DNA of 64,000 nucleotides from Candidatus Avelusimicrobium intestinipullorum (GTDB lineage: Bacteria; Elusimicrobiota; Elusimicrobia; Elusimicrobiales; Elusimicrobiaceae): the NCBI GenBank assembly GCA_944324635.1, contig CALUXC010000004.1:1-64000 (forward strand), given 5' to 3'. Under the pieces are notes generated by a model. It was not told the origin of the DNA. It saw nothing but the letters and a program-made list of their open reading frames with translations, and did not search any database. Positions 1-7,329 of this stretch are shown one piece after another. Made by a program: the position numbers and the translations under genes. Every line of letters begins with the position of its first letter. Within the stretch, counting starts at the first letter, position 1.

Positions 1-2
1 AG

Positions 3-62
3 CCCCGCCGTCCAAACAGCCGCCTGGACAAGGTGCGCTATATGTTTCAGAAGATAATGTAA
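3..62 (+). other. Possible C-terminal end of a gene entering from the left
   Basis: In one plus-strand frame the first bases read as a short tail ending in RLDKVRYMFQKIM and a TAA stop at 60-62. A second plus frame stays open to about 173, but it runs through the terminator hairpin at 134-161. Too little is present to name a product, and the frame choice is a guess. The remaining bases before the hairpin show no gene. Confidence 0.25.
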
Positions 63-133
63 CGTCTTGCGCAATGCGCCGCTTTCCGCCACGGCCAGCG
101 ACTTCTTTTCCTGCTCCGTGTCTCTTACGCAAT

Positions 134-161
134 AAAAAAGGCCGCTTAAAGCGGCCCTTTT
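134..161 (-). terminator. Intrinsic terminator of the three-pilin operon
   Basis: The hairpin GGCCGC-TTAAA-GCGGCC (140-156) has six T on the minus strand (134-139) and four T on the plus strand. It lies just downstream of the pilin stop at 178, so it probably ends the minus-strand pilin transcript. It may also act on a gene entering from the left. Confidence 0.7.
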
Positions 162-177
162 GATATTACTTAATAGT

Positions 178-708
178 TTAGCGGCACCAACCGGCGCTAG
201 AAGAATCCAACCCGTACAAGTCACACGTGCCGCCGGAAGAACCGTTGTTGCACAGGAAGTTATCACGGCTGGAATTGGTTTCCAATTCACCCAAATACAA
301 GAAGTTCACGCCCGCATTGTCCCCTTTGCGGCGCACGGCGCAAACGGCATTTACCACTTTGGCCGCAGAACCGGGTACCGTACCCGTAGGCAAGAGGGTG
401 TATTTGAAATCCTTCGTATAGATGGTGTCTCCGGCGCAGCGGGAAAGCTTGGCACCCGTAGTGGCATTCACGCAAGGGATGGAAACATCCAAACTTTCAA
501 ACCCAAAAGCACCGTTGGAGTAATTATCGCGGTCCATGCTGTCCAAGGTGCGAAGTTTCGCTTCCAGGATTTTTTTCATCAGAGTGCGAGCCTCGGCCAT
601 GCGGGATTTTTCCACCGTTTTGTCATACATCGGCACGGCCATGGTTACCAACAGGGTTACAATCATCACCGCCACCAAAATTTCCACCAACGTAAAACCT
701 TTTTTCAT
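178..708 (-). CDS. Type IV pilin-like protein (pilin 1)
   Basis: The 176-residue product begins with a basic leader and the class III signal MKKGFTLVEIL. Prepilin peptidase should cut after Gly, with Phe as first mature residue and Glu5 conserved. A hydrophobic helix follows, then the typical MYDKTVEKSRMAEA helix continuation. The globular part has several Cys (C-N-N-G, GGTCDLYGLD, GWCR at the end), suggesting a disulfide-bonded D-region. An upstream in-frame GTG gives a two-residue longer ORF. I chose ATG at 708 because AAGGAG lies six bases before it. It is the last gene of a run of three pilins, 9 bp after the next. Whether it is a major pilin, a minor pilin or a T2SS pseudopilin cannot be told. 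Confidence 0.88.
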   Translation of the reverse strand: MKKGFTLVEILVAVMIVTLLVTMAVPMYDKTVEKSRMAEARTLMKKILEAKLRTLDSMDRDNYSNGAFGFESLDVSIPCVNATTGAKLSRCAGDTIYTKDFKYTLLPTGTVPGSAAKVVNAVCAVRRKGDNAGVNFLYLGELETNSSRDNFLCNNGSSGGTCDLYGLDSSSAGWCR

Positions 709-717
709 ACTCACTCC

Positions 718-1221
718 TTAAAAAGTCACTCCGCTTAGCGTATCCAAGCCAAAGATATCGCACGCGTCCGTATCACCGGTCGGATTTTGGCAATACAACT
801 GCTGATCTTCGCGGCTAAATATAATAAGCGTCCCTTTATACGGCGTAGTCGTTTTTTCGGCCACAATATACGCATTGCCGCCGGCATACACTAACGGTTT
901 ATAAGTAAACCGCTGGCATTTAAGCTCAGTTGGCGTAGGCAAAGAACAGCCGGAAGGCAGGTTGTCCTTATCAAACATATCCATGCGCGCAAAAGAATAG
1001 TTCGTGGCACCTTTGCGGCTGACCAAATCCGCATACGAACGGTATCCAAATTCACCGGCCAGTCTTTCGCTGGAATCGTAAATGACGCGCAGCATGGCCT
1101 GCGATTCCGATACGCGGGCTTTTTCCACCACTTTTCTATATTGGGGCAACGCCACGCCGGACAAAATGGCCACAATCAGCACTACAGCCAACAACTCAAT
1201 TAACGTAAAACCTTTTTTCAT
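718..1221 (-). CDS. Type IV pilin-like protein (pilin 2)
   Basis: The 167-residue product has an N-terminus MKKGFTLIELLAVVLIVAIL followed by the ALPQYRKVVEKARVSE segment of type IV pilins: a prepilin-peptidase site after Gly, Glu5 and one long hydrophobic helix. The rest is a globular head with an LYCQN...DACDIFGLD stretch, close in pattern to pilin 1 (CDLYGLD), so the two are paralogues that diverged in the head. It would be inserted in the inner membrane and assembled into a pilus or pseudopilus. It is middle gene of the minus-strand trio; spacing to pilin 1 is 9 bp and to pilin 3 is 26 bp. Confidence 0.9.
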   Translation of the reverse strand: MKKGFTLIELLAVVLIVAILSGVALPQYRKVVEKARVSESQAMLRVIYDSSERLAGEFGYRSYADLVSRKGATNYSFARMDMFDKDNLPSGCSLPTPTELKCQRFTYKPLVYAGGNAYIVAEKTTTPYKGTLIIFSREDQQLYCQNPTGDTDACDIFGLDTLSGVTF

Positions 1222-1247
1222 ATCATGCCTCTACTTTATTATCCAGC

Positions 1248-1733
1248 TCAACCGTGAGAAATTGAACAAGTTGCGGAAGGCAAATTCAAACGGCTGCAAG
1301 CATCTTGAACTGTCCCCGGGCAGCAGGTAATATTCCCGCCTTTATAAAACAGCCGCGTTCCCTTGTAAGTCCCTTTCAAAAATGTAGCAGACACCCAAAG
1401 ATCCGTAGTAGAACACACCACCCCCGCGCAGCTGTCAGCCAAAGAGTAGGAAAAATTTTCCGTCAACATTTTGGTATCTCCGTCTTTCTTTCCTTTCATA
1501 TCAATATCCAATTTGGAAAAAGAAATGGGAGGCAGGGAAGAAGACGAAAAATTCCACCCGCGTTCCGTCATCAACCGTTCGCGCGCGTCAAAAATGGCAG
1601 GAAGCATTTGCAAAGCTTCGGCCACACGGGCGCGTTCCACACTGCGCCGATACTGCGGCAAAGCGATAGCGGTCAAAATAGCCATAATCAATACTACGGC
1701 CAACAATTCCACCAACGTAAACCCTTTTTTCAT
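1248..1733 (-). CDS. Type IV pilin-like protein (pilin 3)
   Basis: The 161-residue product starts MKKGFTLVELLAVVLIMAIL then ALPQYRRSVERARVAEA, a standard class III prepilin start with Glu5. The open frame runs 32 codons further upstream, but ATG at 1733 is preferred because GGAG lies nine bases before it and the pilin signal begins there. The head has Cys-rich segments (SCAGVVCST, ITCCPG, DACSRLNL, ATC), different in sequence from its two neighbours. As first gene of the trio it probably carries the promoter upstream at about 1740-1850, divergent from guaC. Function as major or minor pilin is not resolvable. Confidence 0.9.
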   Translation of the reverse strand: MKKGFTLVELLAVVLIMAILTAIALPQYRRSVERARVAEALQMLPAIFDARERLMTERGWNFSSSSLPPISFSKLDIDMKGKKDGDTKMLTENFSYSLADSCAGVVCSTTDLWVSATFLKGTYKGTRLFYKGGNITCCPGTVQDACSRLNLPSATCSISHG

Positions 1734-1904
1734 AAGGACTCCATTAATTAAAAGTATAAGTTTTTGTGTCTTTTTTACAATAGTCATTATAGCTAAAAAA
1801 GTGTTTCCCTGCAAAAGCTTCCGCCCCACAAGAAGCAGGTAAATTTTGTATTATATAAGACGGTTTGGCCGCCCGCAGTGCCGGGCAGCCCCAGGGAGAA
1901 ATTT

Positions 1905-3008
1905 ATGAGAATTTACGACGATATTCAGTTGGATTACTGCGACGTGCTGCTGCGCCCCAAACGCTCCACGCTGGCTTCCCGCTCGGAAGTAATCGTGGAA
2001 CGCGAATACACTTTTAAGTGGTGCCCCCGCACCCTCAAAGGCACCGGCATCGTTGCGGCCAACATGGCCACCACCGGCACTTTTGAAATTGCCCGCGAAA
2101 TGCAAAAACTGCACCTGATGAGCGCCTTGCACAAGCACTACAGCGCCCAGGAATTGATTTCTTTCTTAAAAGAAAACGCCAAAGAATTCGGCGGGAATGA
2201 TTTGATTTTCGTCAGCTCCGGCGTGTCGGACGCGGACTTTGAAAAACTCAAACAGGTAATGGCCGAAAAACTGGTTTCCAACATCTGTGTGGACGTTGCC
2301 AACGGTTATTCTCCCTATCTCATTAATTATATCCGCAAAGTACGCAAAGAATGGCCCGAAGCTTTAATCATGGCCGGCAACGTGGTAACCGGCGATATGT
2401 GCGAAGACTTGATCCTCAACGGGGCCGATATTGTGAAAGTGGGCATTGGGCCCGGTTCCGTGTGCACCACGCGCAAGTTGACCGGGGTCGGACGCCCGCA
2501 ATTTTCCACCGTCATTGAATGTGCCGACGCGGCACACGGCGTAGGCGGCATGATTTGTGCCGACGGCGGCTGCACCGTGCCGGGCGACGTTTGCAAAAGC
2601 TTGTGCGCCGGGGCGGACTTTGTGATGTTGGGCGGCATGCTGGCCGGCCACACCGAAAGCGGCGGCGACATGTGCACCAAATCCTTCCAAACGGGCGAAG
2701 TGCAAATGATTGACGATAAAAACTGCGCCATGCGCATTGTAGAAAAGCAATACAAAAAGTTCTACGGCATGAGCTCCGAATACGCCCAGGAAAAACACTA
2801 CGGCGGCATGAAAAAATACCGTGCCAGCGAAGGCAAAGTGGTGGAAATTCCCTTCCGCGGGCCCATTGAGCACACGCTGTTGGCCATTTTGGGCGGCATT
2901 CGCAGCTGCATGACCTATATCGGGGCCAAACGCTTAAAAGACATGCCCAAATGCGCCACCTTCTACCGCGTAAACCGCCAGCTTAATACCATTTTCGGAA
3001 ACGAATAA
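1905..3008 (+). CDS. guaC: GMP reductase
   Basis: The 367-residue product is an IMPDH/GMPR TIM barrel without CBS domains, the size of GMP reductase. It converts GMP to IMP and ammonia with NADPH in purine salvage, in the cytoplasm. Seen in the sequence: N-terminal DDIQLDYCDVLLRP, AANMATTGTF, the catalytic loop GIGPGSVCTTR with the nucleophilic Cys, CADGGCTVPGDVCKSL and the GRxxMLGGMLAGH-like phosphate loop. The C-terminus has FRGPIEHTLLAILGGIRSCMTYIGA. The frame opens nine codons earlier, but ATG at 1905 is preceded by GGGAG at good spacing. It is monocistronic, ended by a strong hairpin. IMP dehydrogenase is unlikely given the missing CBS pair. Confidence 0.93.
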   Translation: MRIYDDIQLDYCDVLLRPKRSTLASRSEVIVEREYTFKWCPRTLKGTGIVAANMATTGTFEIAREMQKLHLMSALHKHYSAQELISFLKENAKEFGGNDLIFVSSGVSDADFEKLKQVMAEKLVSNICVDVANGYSPYLINYIRKVRKEWPEALIMAGNVVTGDMCEDLILNGADIVKVGIGPGSVCTTRKLTGVGRPQFSTVIECADAAHGVGGMICADGGCTVPGDVCKSLCAGADFVMLGGMLAGHTESGGDMCTKSFQTGEVQMIDDKNCAMRIVEKQYKKFYGMSSEYAQEKHYGGMKKYRASEGKVVEIPFRGPIEHTLLAILGGIRSCMTYIGAKRLKDMPKCATFYRVNRQLNTIFGNE

Positions 3009-3028
3009 ACGCTTCCCGGTTTGCTAAC

Positions 3029-3059
3029 GCCGCGCCGCGTAAAACGGCGCGGCTTTTTT
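3029..3059 (+). terminator. Intrinsic terminator after guaC
   Basis: A nine-base-pair GC stem, GCCGCGCCG / CGGCGCGGC (3029-3037 and 3045-3053), is followed by six T at 3054-3059, 21 bases after the guaC stop. Confidence 0.9.
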
Positions 3060-3213
3060 GTGCCAATGCCAGGCAAAGAACTAATCCTTTTTTGGCCTTG
3101 AGCTACTGCGGCTAAACAGCCATACTGTAACTATACCGGGGCAATTGGACCCGCCTGACAAACGGGCACATACTCCCGCAAAGTTTTCTTTCCCCCAGCC
3201 GACATGTTGGCGC

Positions 3214-3240
3214 TCCCCCGCTTTTTGGCGGGGGACTTTT
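3214..3240. terminator. Terminator-like hairpin upstream of the FKBP gene
   Basis: The stem TCCCCCGC / GCGGGGGA (3214-3221, 3228-3235) with a T5 loop is followed by a T-rich tract on the plus strand. It stands alone in the 280-bp gap between guaC and the FKBP gene. It could be a leader attenuator of the FKBP gene or a remnant of a lost gene. Nothing else is recognisable in that gap. Confidence 0.5.
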
Positions 3241-3339
3241 CTTTTTCCCCCCGCGCATGATTTTCGGCAGGAAACGGCAAAAAACTGTTACAATATATCA
3301 AACACTCGCGCAGGACGCCTGCGGCAAAAGGAGAAAACA

Positions 3340-3756
3340 ATGATTAAAGAAGGTTCCAAAGTCAAATTTGACTATACCCTCACGGTGGACGGCAAAGTGG
3401 CCGACACTTCCGCAGGACGCGGCCCGCTGGAATACGTACACGGTGCGGGACACATCATTCCGGGCTTGGAAGAAGAATTGACCGGCATGAAAGTGGGTGA
3501 CAAAAAGACCGTCAAAGTAGCCCCCGAAAAAGGTTACGGCAAAGTATTGCCCGAAGCCATTCGTCGCGTGCCGAAAGAAGCTATCGGCGGAGCGGAAAAC
3601 CTCAAAGTAGGCGATATGGTGGGCGCCAGCAACGAAGGGCACACCTTCCGCGCCGTGGTGAAAGAAATCACCGACAAAGAAGTCGTGTTGGATTTCAACC
3701 ACCCGCTCGCCGGCAAAGAACTCACCTTTGACGTGGAAATTAAAGAAATCAACTAA
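3340..3756 (+). CDS. SlyD-like FKBP-type peptidyl-prolyl isomerase
   Basis: The 138-residue product has the FKBP fold interrupted by an insert-in-flap chaperone domain, as in SlyD. The FKBP part is visible at residues 1-65 (VKFDYTLTVDGKVADTS, PLEYVHGAGHIIPGLEEELTGMKVGD, PEKGYG), the insert at about 70-120, and the last FKBP strand ends LTFDVEIKEIN. It should be a cytoplasmic proline isomerase and folding helper. It lacks the His/Cys-rich metal-binding tail of E. coli SlyD. ATG at 3340 is chosen because AAAAGGAG lies eight bases upstream; the frame itself opens earlier through the hairpin at 3214. It is a single-gene unit with its own terminator. Confidence 0.9.
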   Translation: MIKEGSKVKFDYTLTVDGKVADTSAGRGPLEYVHGAGHIIPGLEEELTGMKVGDKKTVKVAPEKGYGKVLPEAIRRVPKEAIGGAENLKVGDMVGASNEGHTFRAVVKEITDKEVVLDFNHPLAGKELTFDVEIKEIN

Positions 3757-3775
3757 TTTTTCCCGCTTTGGAAGA

Positions 3776-3802
3776 CCCCGCCCGTTTGGGCGGGGTTTTT
3801 TT
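3776..3802 (+). terminator. Intrinsic terminator after the FKBP gene
   Basis: CCCCGCCC-GTTT-GGGCGGGG (3776-3795) followed by seven T, 19 bases past the stop. Confidence 0.92.
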
Positions 3803-3861
3803 ATGCTTGGGCCCAAGGCGGATTCGGTTCGCGCGTATATAGAAAGCGAGGGAAAATTTGC

Positions 3862-3873
3862 TATCATATGTAT
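3862..3873 (+). promoter_or_regulatory. Likely -10 box of a leaderless kdsA transcript
   Basis: TATCAT at 3862-3867 lies six bases before the ATG at 3874, and no Shine-Dalgarno is present. A start of transcription about seven bases past the box would fall on that ATG. The -35 region is not convincing. Confidence 0.5.
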
Positions 3874-4701
3874 ATGCAAAAAATCATCAAAATCGGCAAT
3901 TATAAAATTTCCAATAAACTGCCCCTTGCGTTTATGGCGGGCACGTGCGTGATTGAAAGCGAAAAGCATTATATCGACACGGCCAAAAAGCTTAAAACCA
4001 TTCTGGGCAAAACGAAACACCCTTTTATCTTAAAAGCTTCCTTTGACAAAGCCAACCGCACCTCGGTAGACGCTTACCGCGGCCCGGGCCTGGCCAAAGG
4101 ATTGGACATTTTGGCCAAAGCCAAAGAAATAACCGGTCTGCCCCTGGTGGTGGACGTCCACGAGCCCTGGCAAGCCGAAGAAGCGGCCCAGGTAGCCGAT
4201 ATTTTGCAAATTCCCGCCTTTCTGTGCCGCCAGACCGACTTGGTGCTGGCCTGCGCCGATACGGGCCGCGCCGTAAACGTAAAGAAAGGTCAATTTTTGG
4301 CGCCCGGTGCCATGGAACAGGTGATTAAAAAAATTGAATCGCGCGGCAATCATAACATTTTGCTTACGGAACGCGGAGCCAGCTTTGGCTACGGCGATTT
4401 GGTAGTGGATATGCGCTCGCTGGAAATCATGAAGCAGTTTGGATATCCGGTCATTTTTGACGCGACGCACTCCGTCCAAAAGCCGGGTGCTTTGGGCTGT
4501 GCCACCGGCGGAAACCGCAAGCTGGCCCCGGTGTTGGCCAAAGCCGCCACCGCGCTTGGCATTGCGGGCGTATTTTTTGAAGCGCACCCGGATCCCGACC
4601 ATGCCCTTTCCGACGGGCCCAACTCGCTGGATTTAGATATGGCCGCCAAAATGGCACGCGAATTGTGCGCCATTGACCAAGTGGTTAAAAAATTCAAATA
4701 A
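3874..4701 (+). CDS. kdsA: 2-dehydro-3-deoxyphosphooctonate aldolase (KDO-8-P synthase)
   Basis: The 275-residue product condenses phosphoenolpyruvate with arabinose-5-phosphate to KDO-8-phosphate, the first committed step of KDO synthesis for LPS. Family signatures are visible: FMAGTCVIES, KASFDKANRTS, GLPLVVDVHEPWQ, LCRQTDLVLACA, NVKKGQFLAPGAM, LTERGASFGYGDLVVDMRS, FDATHSVQKPG and EAHPDPDHALSDGPNS. The full-length match to the family is good. Two ATGs compete (3868, 3874); I prefer 3874 because the -10-like TATCAT ends at 3867, implying a leaderless message. It heads an operon with the arabinose-5-P isomerase that makes its substrate and the Lpt transport genes; the next start overlaps its stop by one base. 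Confidence 0.95.
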   Translation: MQKIIKIGNYKISNKLPLAFMAGTCVIESEKHYIDTAKKLKTILGKTKHPFILKASFDKANRTSVDAYRGPGLAKGLDILAKAKEITGLPLVVDVHEPWQAEEAAQVADILQIPAFLCRQTDLVLACADTGRAVNVKKGQFLAPGAMEQVIKKIESRGNHNILLTERGASFGYGDLVVDMRSLEIMKQFGYPVIFDATHSVQKPGALGCATGGNRKLAPVLAKAATALGIAGVFFEAHPDPDHALSDGPNSLDLDMAAKMARELCAIDQVVKKFK

Positions 4702-4883
4702 TGACTCAGCGCCCCGTCTGGAAACCTTCTCTTTTGTGGCACGCCAAGCTGTTTGGCGCGCTGTTGGTTTTCTGTACGGCGGCTTATTTTACGCTGGCCT
4801 ACGTGGCGGACAAACTGCCCGCCCCGTACCAAAAGCGCAGCCCCGCGCCCGAAGCGACACCGTGGCTGAACACGAACAGGTAA
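4701..4883 (+). CDS. Small membrane protein between kdsA and kdsD
   Basis: The 60-residue product has a basic N-terminus and one hydrophobic segment at about residues 17-35 (FGALLVFCTAAYFTLAYVA), followed by a Pro-rich tail. Its ATG overlaps the kdsA stop (TAATG) and its stop lies five bases before kdsD, so it is very probably translated as part of the LPS operon. I do not recognise a family. The position would fit an accessory inner-membrane protein of KDO/LPS assembly, but that is only context. Confidence 0.7.
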   Translation: MTQRPVWKPSLLWHAKLFGALLVFCTAAYFTLAYVADKLPAPYQKRSPAPEATPWLNTNR

Positions 4884-4887
4884 TCAT

Positions 4888-5889
4888 ATGAGCACAGAAA
4901 CTTTTTCTCCCGCCGCCATTAAAAAAATTGCACGCCGCGTGCTGGAAGTGGAGCACGAAGCGCTGGAACTGAGCAAAAAAAGCATTGACGAAAACTTTTT
5001 GAAAGCCGTGGACGTTATTGCCAAAACCAAAGGCCGCGTCGTGGTGCTGGGCATTGGCAAGAGCGGTATTATCGGCCGGAAAATATCGGCTACCCTAGCC
5101 TCTACGGGCACGCCGTCTTTCTTTGTGCACCCGGTGGAAGCCTTGCACGGCGATTTGGGCATGATTACCCCCGGCGACGTTATTTTAGCCATCTCTTTTT
5201 CGGGCCAGACCGAAGAAATCAACAAAATTCTCCCCTCGCTGGAACGCCGCAAGCTCACCGTCATTTCCATGACGGGGCACGACAAATCCAAATTGGCCCT
5301 TATGTCGGACATTCACATCACCATTCACATAGAGCGCGAAGCCTGCCCCTACAACCTGGCGCCTACGGCTTCCACCACTGCCACGCTGGCCGTGGGGGAC
5401 GCGCTGGCGATTTGTCTGATGAAAATCAAACATTTTGAAAAGCGGGATTTTGCCGTTTTCCACCCCGGCGGTTCGCTGGGCAAACTGCTTACCCAACAGG
5501 TAAAAGACGTCATGCGCAAAGGCAAAAACAACCCCACCGTGCGCGAAAGCGCCTCGGTAAAGGACGCGCTTTTGGTAATGACGCAAACGGGTGCGGCCGG
5601 AGCTACCAGCATTGTGGACGAAAAAGGCCGCCTGCTCGGGTATTTTACGGACGGTGACCTGCGCCGTATCCTGCAAAAAGGGACCGACGTGTTAAACAAA
5701 AACATCACCGAAGTGATGACCCGCAACCCGTATCATATTTTGGACACGCTTCCCGCCATAGAAGCCGCCAAAATGATTCACGCCACGCACGTGGACAACC
5801 TGCCCGTGCTGGACAAATCCGGCAAAGTGGTGGGAATTATAGACGAAAAAGATTTGATAGAATTTTTGGCATTATTGGATAAAAAATGA
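4888..5889 (+). CDS. kdsD: Arabinose-5-phosphate isomerase
   Basis: The 333-residue product isomerises ribulose-5-phosphate to arabinose-5-phosphate, the KdsA co-substrate. An N-terminal SIS domain (about 35-180) shows VLGIGKSGIIGRKISATLASTGTPS, HPVEALHGDLGMI and AISFSGQTEE. It is followed by AVFHPGGSLGK and two CBS domains (about 205-330; VKDVMRKG..., ITEVMTRNPYHI...), the full KdsD/KpsF architecture. RBS is weak (ACAGG). The stop overlaps the lptC ATG (ATGA), so the two are translationally coupled. It lies directly beside kdsA's operon partner; no kdsC phosphatase gene follows, unlike in E. coli. Confidence 0.94.
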   Translation: MSTETFSPAAIKKIARRVLEVEHEALELSKKSIDENFLKAVDVIAKTKGRVVVLGIGKSGIIGRKISATLASTGTPSFFVHPVEALHGDLGMITPGDVILAISFSGQTEEINKILPSLERRKLTVISMTGHDKSKLALMSDIHITIHIEREACPYNLAPTASTTATLAVGDALAICLMKIKHFEKRDFAVFHPGGSLGKLLTQQVKDVMRKGKNNPTVRESASVKDALLVMTQTGAAGATSIVDEKGRLLGYFTDGDLRRILQKGTDVLNKNITEVMTRNPYHILDTLPAIEAAKMIHATHVDNLPVLDKSGKVVGIIDEKDLIEFLALLDKK

Positions 5890-6422
5890 GAAAAACTCTT
5901 CTTCTTTTGGCCGCCTTAAGCTTGGCCGCCTGCGACACCAGCAAAGAATTCTCGCCCGACGAGAACGCCGGCATGCAGCTGGCCAAAAAAGTGGCTATCT
6001 TTGAATCCAAAAGCAACCAGAAAACCTGGATTTTGCGTTCCGAAGCGGTGGACTTTTCCCAACTGCAAACCGCCACGCTGAAAAACCCCGATTTGCTGTT
6101 AAAAGAAAACGGGAAAGACAGCGCCGCCGTAACGGGCCGCACGGGTACGTTTGATTATCCTTCCAAGCTGGTTTCCATAGAAGGCAATGCCAAGCTGCAG
6201 TCTTTTACCGAAGATTTAACCATTACCACGGATAAAATTTTTTACGATGTGGATAAAGACCGCATCTGGTCCGACGAGAAAACCGTCATCACCCGCGGCG
6301 GCGCCAAGGTGACGGCTAAAGGCGGCGTAGAAACGGACTCCAAACTTTCCAAAATAGAACTCAAAAAACAAACCACCCGCCTGCCGACGGACGCCCAGGA
6401 ACTGAAGAGCAAAACTTTATGA
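5886..6422 (+). CDS. lptC: LptC-like LPS export protein, predicted lipoprotein
   Basis: The 178-residue product starts MRKTLLLLAALSLAAC, a short signal peptide with lipobox LAAC, so it should be a lipid-anchored periplasmic protein rather than a TM-anchored LptC. The body is a beta-rich LptC/OstA-type repeat region (SNQKTWILRSEAVDFSQ, LKNPDLLLKENGKDSA, GRTGTFDYPSKLVSIEGNAKL, TDKIFYDVDKDRIWSDEKTVITR). The assignment rests on this pattern and on position between kdsD and the lptA/lptB genes. It would pass LPS from the inner-membrane ABC transporter towards LptA. Its start overlaps kdsD and its stop overlaps the next gene, both as ATGA. Confidence 0.85.
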   Translation: MRKTLLLLAALSLAACDTSKEFSPDENAGMQLAKKVAIFESKSNQKTWILRSEAVDFSQLQTATLKNPDLLLKENGKDSAAVTGRTGTFDYPSKLVSIEGNAKLQSFTEDLTITTDKIFYDVDKDRIWSDEKTVITRGGAKVTAKGGVETDSKLSKIELKKQTTRLPTDAQELKSKTL

Positions 6423-7318
6423 AAAAATCATTCTTCCTTTTGACCCTGACAGCGGCCGTGTTTACGTTAAGCGGCTGCCGTACCGTGCGCATAGAAGGGC
6501 CCGAAATCAAAGTGCCCGCCGCCAAGCCGCGCCTGCAGCAGGCTAAACAGTCGCTCAAAGACAAGAAAAACGCCGCCACCGCCATTCCCCCCGTATTGGG
6601 AGGCTTGGTATCCAGCGACAGTTGGGTCATTTACAAAGACAAACAGCAGGAAGAATTCAAAGGCAACGTTTCGTACGATAACGGCATCTACTCTTTCCGT
6701 GCCGATTATGCCCTTTCGGAACGCGCCTACAACCGTTTTTCGGCCAAGGGCAACGTACACGTAAAACAGGCCGAACCGGGGGCTCCCGTCTATGAAGCCT
6801 TTGCGGACACGGCCCGTTACAATTATCAAACCAAGAAAGGCACCCTTTCCGCCGCCAAGAATAAAACTTTACGCCTGATATACAAAGAAGGCAAACAACT
6901 GCCCGTGACGGCTTATGCCAAAAAAGCCTCTTTTGATTTGCAGGAAGGGCTGTTTGTGCTGGAAGGAAACGTACGGGTGGAACGTCCCGCGCCGGAAGGG
7001 AAACAAATCCTCCGCGCACAAAAAGCCACCTATCGCCAATTTCAAAATCATCTGACGGTGGAAGGCGGGGCGGAAGTGTCGGACCCGCTTCGCACCCTGC
7101 AGGCGGACACCATTGTGTATGACGGCAACAAAAACTATTCGTATGCCTACGGTTCGCGCCCGCTGTTAAGCGGCCAAAGCGAGCAAGGCACATTTGCTAT
7201 AATAGCGGATAAGGTGCAGGCCGACAACGAAGGCGACACCGTGCTGTTGGACGGGAAAGTGCAGGGCTGGCTGGTTTCCCCCCAGATAAACGACGCGGCC
7301 GTCAACGAAAAATTTTAG
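6419..7318 (+). CDS. LptA/OstA-like LPS transport protein, predicted lipoprotein
   Basis: The 299-residue product has signal MKKSFFLLTLTAAVFTLSGC with lipobox LSGC. It then has repeated OstA-type beta segments (YKDKQQEEFKGNVSYDNGIYSFRADYA, FSAKGNVHV, LQEGLFVLEGNVRVERP, AQKATYRQFQNHLTVEGGAEV, ADTIVYDGNKN, IIADKVQADNEGDTVLLDGKV). Such jellyroll repeats form the periplasmic LPS bridge. It is longer than E. coli LptA (185 residues) and is predicted to be lipid-anchored, where LptA is soluble. It could be an LptA, or an LptA-C hybrid role shared with the preceding gene. ATGA overlap upstream; 11 bases to lptB. Confidence 0.82.
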   Translation: MKKSFFLLTLTAAVFTLSGCRTVRIEGPEIKVPAAKPRLQQAKQSLKDKKNAATAIPPVLGGLVSSDSWVIYKDKQQEEFKGNVSYDNGIYSFRADYALSERAYNRFSAKGNVHVKQAEPGAPVYEAFADTARYNYQTKKGTLSAAKNKTLRLIYKEGKQLPVTAYAKKASFDLQEGLFVLEGNVRVERPAPEGKQILRAQKATYRQFQNHLTVEGGAEVSDPLRTLQADTIVYDGNKNYSYAYGSRPLLSGQSEQGTFAIIADKVQADNEGDTVLLDGKVQGWLVSPQINDAAVNEKF

Positions 7319-7329
7319 AGGTTTTAGAT

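Noticed and set aside
160-738. 192-codon plus-strand ORF over pilin 1
   Set aside because: It is antisense to a clear class III pilin with RBS, and its composition (His/Gln/Arg-rich) is that of a shadow frame.
2364-2873. Long antisense ORFs opposite guaC, fkbp, kdsA, scaffold and capsid genes
   Set aside because: They are frame shadows of GC-biased codons, rich in His/Gly/Phe/Ala, without RBS, and lie wholly inside well-supported genes.
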